64,000 bases of DNA, taken from Aptenodytes patagonicus (Eukaryota > Chordata > Aves > Sphenisciformes > Spheniscidae). Below are positions 56,247-64,000 of this stretch, piece after piece. Each line of letters starts with the position of its first letter. Positions within the stretch are counted from its first letter, which is position 1. The stretch covers positions 7,112,001 to 7,176,000 of the forward strand of contig NC_134970.1 in NCBI RefSeq assembly GCF_965638725.1, in the 5' to 3' direction. The notes under the pieces are model-generated. The model was not told the origin of the DNA. It saw only the letters and a program-made list of their open reading frames with translations, and did not search any database. The position numbers and the translations under genes were made by a program.

Positions 56247-59200
56247 TTGATTCGTAACCAGGGGCGGGGAGGAGGCGGGGCTTAGTCTTCCCGCCAGCGG
56301 CAGGCCCGCCCCTCCCTCCTCGGGCTTGGGCGCTCGTCGGCTCCGCTGCGGGTTTCGCCGGTCCCTCGGGCGGGCGGCGCGGGCCCGGGGCGGGGGGTCG
56401 CTGTCCCCGGAGCCAGTGGCCGGCGCGGAGACGGAGAGGGGAGAGCAGCTTTGCCCACCCGAGGGCCCCGGGCCTGCCGTTGGCTGCGGGCAGGCCAGGT
56501 GGTCAGCGCTCGCACCGGCGGGACAGGCCTGAGGCGGGTGGAGGGTTGAGAGCTCAGCCCTCTGCCCGAGGGGCTCCCGGGGGGCTCCCGGGCCCGGCGG
56601 TGCACACTGAGTCCAGTTAAAGCAGCCGGTGAAACGGCCAGGCCGTGTGAGGCAAAGGCTTGGATCACAGCGCGGGCACCCGAAGACCCCCGGTCCCGCA
56701 GGCAGGCTCTGTGGGAGTGCTCGTCTCTGAGGGTGGAAGAGTGAGATGGGGGCAAAGCTTTGTATTTTCCCGAGGAGGAGGGAGGAGACGGCTCCATTGC
56801 ACAGTCACCAGGGAAAGCAGTGCTTGTACCAACTATTACCGGAATAGGGTCACACAATGGAAAGGATTTAAAGCCAAAGGACCGGATCTGGAAAGCCATG
56901 TAGATCGTACTGAAATCAGTACCTTTGGTGTTTAAATGCCCCAATGTAAGTGGGGTGTTCAGATGGGAAGTGTAAAAACCCTGTGGTGTGTCCTAAGGGT
57001 TATATTAACAGAAATATTAATGAGATTGCCAGACTTACTTCTTGGGTGGAAAGCGGCTGCTGGTAGTGTGTGCATGTAAAGTTTGATAACTGGTGCACCA
57101 GCCTTTCAAGGGAAGCACAGGCATCAGGAAATTGCTTCCCCCCGCTGACCTAAGCTTTTGCCGTGAGGATAGGTGTGCGAAACAATTTTAAACAATAACA
57201 AAGTAGATCATGTTTTCCTCTTCCTGTGTAGACCTCCGTTCCTTGTGAGCAGCCCAAGCAAAAGTGATACTTTTGAAGGGAGTGTGGTGGAGTCGTGTCA
57301 GGCTGGGTCTACGCTCAGCTGGAACCAGTGGTGGGAAGTGATGAACCCCCTCACTCCTACTGATCTCAAGGGCATGGTAACTAAAGCCTGCTAAGGATGC
57401 TACTATTGTATTTATCAATTTCATTGTGATCATTTCAACACAGGGTGTGGAAAAGAAACCTGCGTGGGTGCACACTCAGAATTACTGAAACAAAAGAAAG
57501 GCAGAAGTCCTTCGGAAAGCAAGGATCAGAGAGAGGATCGAGAGAGAAGGACAGAGATGGAGGAAGGGGAAAAAACCACAAATAGTATCGATATACTTGT
57601 TTTTCCAAAGAATGATGCCAAATGTAATGCATGGCTGAAAAACAGATAAGATGTAAAAGAGTCCTAAGCTGGGTGTATTTAGAGAATTTGGCTGTCTCCA
57701 CACCAGAGGGAGGTTGACCAGGGCTTGAGGGATGGTTGGGAGTGATCACACATGCAAGTACCTACATCAAGAAGCAAGCTTCAGCAGGATCTATTTCCTC
57801 CTGCTCCTGTTCAATAAGCATACTGTGAGTATGAAACAGAAACCTTTTTTTGAACCATGAGCTGGGTGGCTAGGCCAGTTGACATCAGGGGAGTACATAT
57901 AGCTTTGCAATTAGTTTTCTAAAAATAAGTCTCTGCTTTTATGTAATCTAATCCTCAACAAGCACAAACTATTTGCTTAGTGCTATCAATCTAGTATATA
58001 TTTGAAGAATCCAATCAACACTAAACTTCTAATAACCCCCGCCCCCATTCCAGCTAACCTCTTGTAATATGCTCCAGTCAGCTCTGAGACCTGAAAGAAC
58101 TTGTCTTCCTGTTTTTTTCATCTCCTTTGTTTTATGCTAATTGCTTAGCCTAACTTCGCTGGGGTAGGACCTTGGCTGCAAAGTGCCTTTAGCTCAGACA
58201 GTCTCCTTAGCGAAGCTGTTTGGTAAAGAAGACCAGCACGGTTCTAGTTGTCTGAGACAGGCAGAACTGAAATCTGCAGTCGTAGGTGTTCATACTCGGA
58301 TGGGAGGGATCACACCTGAAGTGATCATGAGCCATCATAGCAATTACGAATGGCAGACGAAAGAGGAAAATAGCTACAATATTTTAGTTTCTTTTGTTCT
58401 TTCTGGAGGAAAAAAACCCCACCAGTTAAATGTTCTTTTTTTTTCTCTTATCATCTGTGGTGCTTTTCTCAGTTGGAAACAAAAATATCAGCACCACACG
58501 ACCGATCGGACCTTTGCAAACCCAGCTTTGGGAATCCTTTTCCTGCAGGATAAAAGAGAAAATAGGCCAAATTGGATTTCATTCTTCCACGTGTTGCAAT
58601 TGTATTACTAATATTTCAGTGTTCTCTTTTTTTTTTCCCCATCTTCTTAAAGCCGCCCACTTTAGGCACCAGGTGAATCTGTGAGAATTTCATGCGTTTG
58701 TTCAAAAAGATACATTTGGTTTTGGTTCTGCTCTTCCAAATTACTAAGGAAATCTTCAACCTAAAAAAAGTTAAACATAAGCTCTAAAACCTATGGAAAA
58801 TAAGTGCCCGCAATTATTTTTTTTTAAATCTCATGACTTTTAAACCAGTCTTAGGAGTTTGAAAGATTTGATTCATGCTTTTAAAATGCTCTGACCTGAA
58901 ATAACACTCACAATGCTCTAACCGTCCTTTCAACTCTGCCAATGCAGTTTAGCAGTGGATCAGACCCTGAATTGTCAATGGTACAGAATCACACTGTAGT
59001 ATTTTATTCTCCTTTAGAAATGTTACAGGACCATGAAACTAGAAGGATCAGACACCTTGCAAAAGCAGAAAATTAAGATGGTATCATTTTGTGAGTGCAG
59101 TGAGTATTCTTTTCAGCTTAGCTGACAAATAAAATCAGAGATTCAGGCCAGGCTGGGGTGTTACAGTATGCCCTGGTCCAGCTTGAACTGAGGTTTTCAC

Positions 59201-61680
59201 ATACTTAACTACTGTACTAATTACCTGGTCTGATTTGTCTTAACAGCTATTGGAAAATGGATTTTTGACATGTACCTCAGCTCTGAAAAGCGGTGTTATC
59301 CCCGCTAATCTGGATTTACCAGGACTGCTCCAGCTGCATGAAGCATTTGTCAGACTTCGGTGAGAAAATCAGGTTTTGATGCTACTTTGTCAGATTTCAT
59401 ACAGCCGCTTGGGCAGCTGAAGTCTGTTCTGTCGTACTGCATCAGCAGCAATAAAGCTTCATTCACTGGGCTTCAGTGTGCTCCTCATGTGGCATAACGG
59501 CGGGGATCAAGACAGCGGGACCACGCAGTTGGCACTTCAAGCTGAGTTTGCCTCGGTGTGCCTTTCCATAGTTGATGAGTAATAACCCAGTCTTACAGAA
59601 GCTTGTGTTGCTGGATACCCAGAAAAATGTTTACTGTGGACTGAAATGCATTTGATTTCATCTGACTACACAATAATGTCATGTCCAAAGGGCTACCGTG
59701 TATCCAGGTTTGCTTGAACACATTCTCTTTTCCTGCTGGAGATTATTTCTGTGTGCAGCATGAGAATTTTTTACATTTGTCCAGGATTTCTCTGTGTCTG
59801 GTAATGCTATCAAGGCCCACAGAGCACGGACTTTGGCTGCGTACCGTGTATTCAGTGAACATGGTACTTTCAGAAAACACTGGACTTGCTGTGTATTTGT
59901 GATAAAGTTTCTGTAGCTGCACAGTGGGTCTGGGGATTCTCGAGGGTTTTGGATGAACCTTCTTTGAATGTACAACTATGCAGCTCTTGCTTTCTGTTCT
60001 TTCTCAGAAGTGTTGGACAAATAATGCATGCACATACACTTCAATCAGTGAATTCCTAAAAATGCTATAGCCTTAACCCCGTATCTGTCTGCTAACTACC
60101 TCTCTGTGCTGAATTTGAGATGACCTGGGATTTCCATGCACCATTTTCCAGCACTCCGATTGACAACAGCAATGTGCTGCATAGATTTCAGTGAGGTCTT
60201 GACTCCTCCTTATTCCCAGGTCACAGAAAACTTGTCTGGGTGTGAGAATTGATGACTGCATGTCTATAGCTAGCATAAAATATTCAGATTTCATCGCTGT
60301 GGGGACAATGCTTTACCAAGACTTCATTTTTTCAGTACTTGGGTTCACGTCCTCCTCTCTAACTGCAAACTCATTCAGTTTGAAATATCCATCCTCAGAC
60401 CTGTGTACTTCACCCTAGCTTTGTATCTGGCTCCTTCCAGAATTGTACAGCCCCTCTGACTGTTTCATGTGAGAGAGACTCCCTCCCAAATGGCTCCTTT
60501 ATGAAGCCCAGAAAACCAAATCCAGATGCCTGTTTGGAAAATTCCTACATAGCCACAGGGCAGACACAGGGTGAGGCTAGACGGGGACTCTGCATGTCCC
60601 TGGGCAGTGCAGTTTTTCCTGCTCTAGTTTAAGTCGTACCCCGTGGCCAGCAGCCTTACACCATGAGATGTTTCAGCCCATTTCAGGCCAGGGTCAGGAG
60701 AGTACCTAATCAGTGTGAGGGCCTTGCTCCTCAGGGACAGGTTTTGTTCTGTGGCTCTGAATGGCTCTTCCAATCTCTAATATAATTGATTTTATTAATT
60801 ACTTTGAATTCTAGGTGCAAGGTCTGGAGCTGCCCCCGGACGTTGGCTGGGAGCTGGTGAAGGGACGTGGCGTGCTCGCAGCAGCTTACAGCAGGAAGTA
60901 GCGTGTTGCAGCAGCCAGTTCCTTAACATGGATTTTACCTTCTGATACGGTGAATTGCGTAACCCAGGCGAGCGGGGACGGATCCGGTCACTCCTCTCAC
61001 CTCTCTCCCATTGCAGCGGGGCACAGCTGTGGCTGGCTGCAGCCTTTATGGCCACCTGCTCATGACTCCCTGTGTAGTTTGCCATCTAAAATCTTCATTC
61101 TTTCTTTGCTCCCAGACACTATGTTACCCCACGTACTTTCATTCTTTGCTCCTATTCTTTCCTCGTGGTTTTTCCCAAAACGAGCACCCAGGTTTTCTCT
61201 TGGTCGGGTCAGATTAAACAGCACCAGGAAAACACATGGTTGGGGTCGGGGACAGGACTGGATTTCAGAGGGAGGAAAGGTGTAACATAGTTAATCATTC
61301 ACAAATGCGGCCCCTTCCCTTCCCGGCGCAGGGCCAGCCGGGAGGTTATTGATTTGTCAGCAGGCTGCAGGGCTCTCCGCTGATGGCGAGATGGGGTAAT
61401 GCCTTCCGGAGCAGGGATTGATCGCCTCGACGTGTGCACGGCAAGGGGGTTGTTGCAAGTGAGGGCCCATGTCCGTGCTGAACCCGGGTGCATCTGTCAC
61501 AGGCTGACACAGGAGTAATTAATGCTGGGCTGAATGTTTGCGCCGCTGTGCTGGTGTGGCGTCCCTCTTTGCATTGTAATGCCTCCTGGCTGTTTTGGTG
61601 GCGTTGCAGAGAATGAGAGGTTGGTTTCAGATATATATGTTTTAATCCTGGGGTGACTATACACATGAGGAGGTTGCTAA

Positions 61681-61925
61681 GGACATAAATGTAAGAAGAG
61701 TCACACTGGATCAGGCATAGGCCTGATGGTGGTGGTGGTCCATAGCAAATGCCTTGGGAAGAACGTAGAAGAGGGCCAGTGTAACAGCATCACTACCCCA
61801 GGATATTCTCCCCACCTTCAGAGATTCCTGTCTCAGAGAATCCTGAACCACTAGCCTGTGTTTTCTCATCCCAAACTATCATCTGGCTACAGGTTTTTGC
61901 TTGTCTCTTTTATCCTCCCCCATTC
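61681..61925 (+). repeat. Old interspersed repeat shared by sauropsids (family not named)
   Basis: GGACATAAATGTAAGAAGAG, then TCACACTGGATCAG, CATAGCAAATGCCTTGGGAA and CCCCAGGATATTCTCCCC match a repeat I remember as common in bird, crocodilian and turtle genomes. I cannot assign the family with confidence. It is diverged. Confidence 0.5.
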
Positions 61926-62009
61926 CCCACAAGTAGCTGAATGCCTCGCAGGGTCCGTGAAGGTAACAGAGTCTCCTCCTGGATTCAGGGTCCTGTATTG
62001 TTACAGGAA

Positions 62010-62165
62010 CAGGTATTTTTTAGTGTTGGCCAGGAATTCCTTCCAAATTGTCTTGACAGGGATCTTCATGTATTTTGGTTTTGTTTTAATCTTCCTTTGC
62101 AACACTGGGTGCAGTTCACTTGGGATCATCTGATCTGGTCTAATCCTTCTCTAGAAGACAGGCCT
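62010..62165. repeat. Probable old repeat fragment
   Basis: CAGGAATTCCTTCCAAATTG and CTTCCTTTGCAACACTGGGT resemble a second widespread sauropsid repeat segment, possibly an internal CR1 part. The call is weak. Confidence 0.3.
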
Positions 62166-64000
62166 GTCACCCTGCCTAGGGCAGCTTGCTATGCACTTTT
62201 ATGGGGCCTCCTATTGCACAGCCCTGACCTTTGGCTGTTGCAAAATACACTCTCAGCTCTGCAGAGGCTGGAGAGGGACAAGGTTCCTGACATCAAGTAA
62301 AGCAGCACCTTCATTAGCCTTTTGGAGAGGTGGAAGGGGAAGAGAAACAGGGATTTTGCTCTTTTTTTTCTCTGTAGACTGTGAAGGGAATGGTGGGTAA
62401 GGAAAACTGTTGTATAAAGCCTAGCTAGCAAGAATGAGGAAAACCAGTACTTTCCTGTGCTGTGTGATGAGATTTTTTAGTTGGTTTAGCACTGGCTGCG
62501 GTCGCATACTGCCTAAACTAGCTCATCTGGCCATTCAGGTCTGGCTGTCACTGATGGACCACATGTCAATAGTCCACAGCTGCATGAGCAGACAGCACTG
62601 CGTCCTTTTCTGCCTGAATGTATTGACGTGAACTAAATGAATCGTGCAAATCAACAGAAGACAACCAGAATGGAACGCTCTGTTTCCCTAGATCGGTTTA
62701 AAATCGGAAACCATTGCAGCTCCCTCTGTAGACCTCTCCCTGCCCCCATGTCCAGGGTACAGAAGGGTCACCCTGTAGCAGAAGGTATGTGCACACCAGG
62801 TTTCCATTTCCTCAGCAAGTTGAGTACCAACAAGCCCTGCCCGGAAAGGGAGGCAAACACTGCTCTGCCGTCAGGGCCGTGGGGGTAGGGCCCTGCAAGG
62901 GAACTGGTTGTGCAAGTGGAGGTGCACCCGGCTACCTGGGACGCACAGGTCTGAGTGGGACGCTGCAAATCTTGTGACAAACCAGTTCATATCTCTGGGC
63001 TTTGATTGCAGTGCAAGATGTTTATCCCATCACGCATACCTGTACATTTTATCTCAAGTGCTGCATGCAGCAAACGACGGAACAATTTGGGGAGAATGTA
63101 CAACAGGTGGAAATGCTTAATCCACTGATCTCAGGCCAAACCTCCATGGGAGGACATGGATTCTCCATGAGGGTTTTAGGAATGTTTGCTGCGTGCCAAG
63201 AAATATCTTTCATTTAAAGCTGAAAACTATCCAACTAGACAGGGCTGAATTAGTTTCTGACCTAAACACTCCCTGTTCCAGATGGGCTGGAAATCCTTAG
63301 ATACGGGAATGATGAGTGCAGAAGTCATAGCTAGAATAGTTCGTACAAGGGAAGGAATCATTCCTCTCCTGAACACTGAACATGTGTAATAGGCATATGT
63401 CTAATTATATGATCATACCCTGTTTATACCTGGTCCTCCCCCTGCAGGGAGTGTCAAAATAAGTGGAAGGATGTGCTTGAGTTGCCAGATTGGAACCCCA
63501 AAGGGCTGGGCTCGCCTTTTGTTTTGCGAGATTTCCTACGTGATAGTCAGCAGAACTGCAGCAGAATGTATGTACGCAGGAGATTAACATTTCACGAGCA
63601 AGTTTAATATCAGCATCCTTGATCATTTGACTTTGTAACCTTAATGTGCTATTAGCGTGGCTTCTTGTAGGTAATCCTTAAATAAGATTCTGTTTTTAAT
63701 GGGCTTAAATACATTCCTTGTTTTTAAATCTTACATTATTTGTTCTTCGAACTGTTTTAATCCTGCTCCTGCAAGCATGGACTTGACTACCTGCCCTGTT
63801 TTTTTGTTCTCTGCAAGTCCACATTGCAGGGGCTGCTTCCATTCCCTGCTTGGTTTAAATGCTACTGCAGCCCTGACTTTCACACAGTACTTCTTCCATG
63901 CCTGCTTCCCTGCTGGTCTGCGGTAACAAACCTCCATCTGACATTCGTCGAAGCTGAAACAGCTTCTCTGTCAAGTCCACTTATTTTTTCTTTACTTTAC

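Larger units (their letters stand above)
55440..56420. promoter_or_regulatory. CpG island / alpha-tubulin promoter
   Basis: About 1 kb of CpG-dense sequence covers the 5' UTR, the start codon and the TATA/CCAAT region. GC-box sequence (GGGGCGGGG and related) occurs at about 56,261-56,310. Long open frames here on both strands reflect base composition. GC richness trails off by about 56,600. Confidence 0.88.
56421..64000. other. Intergenic region upstream of the alpha-tubulin gene
   Basis: About 7.5 kb contains no gene I can support. CpG density is ordinary again. It contains old repeat fragments at about 61,681-61,925 and 62,010-62,165 and a GC-rich stretch with TAATTA-type sites at about 61,300-61,620. 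The remaining sequence, including 56.6-60.8 kb and 62.2-64.0 kb, shows no recognisable element. Confidence 0.75.

Noticed and set aside
55270..56944. Long open frames (252, 289 and 220 codons) around the tubulin promoter
   Set aside because: Same cause: CpG-island composition. They overlap the promoter and 5' UTR and have no recognisable domain.

Overview
This window is vertebrate nuclear DNA, most likely from a bird. It has widely spaced exons with GT-AG introns, two strong CpG islands, sparse repeats, and the repeats I can recognise are old CR1-type LINE fragments typical of birds and other sauropsids. I see no bacterial or viral genes and no CRISPR array. The species cannot be named from the sequence alone.

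Two genes are certain, both on the minus strand. From 27 to 29,748 lie the first ten coding exons of KDM5B (JARID1B/PLU-1), the histone H3K4 demethylase. They encode residues 1 to about 427: JmjN, ARID, a linker, PHD1 and the stretch leading to the JmjC domain. The gene runs off the left edge of the window. Its start lies in a GC-rich CpG island (about 28,980-31,480), and intron 1 alone is 12.9 kb.

From about 45,510 to 56,005 lies a complete alpha-tubulin gene of five coding exons. It encodes 449 residues with MREC at the start, Lys40, the GGGTGSG nucleotide loop and a C-terminal EEY. It has a TATA box, several CCAAT boxes and its own CpG island (about 55,440-56,420). Its last intron begins with GC instead of GT. 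Its exon plan and many residues fit the TUBA3/TUBA8 branch, while its tail resembles TUBA1C.

The genes are head to tail. About 14 kb of non-coding DNA lies between the KDM5B island and the tubulin poly(A) signal. It contains one coding-like relic near 37.0-37.7 kb that I cannot identify. DNA from about 32.4 to 55.4 kb is visibly poorer in CpG than DNA on either side. The right-hand 7.5 kb (56.5-64 kb) holds no gene I can support; it has old repeat fragments and one GC-rich stretch that could be a conserved regulatory element. The two genes work in separate pathways, chromatin regulation and microtubule assembly, and nothing in the sequence links their function.
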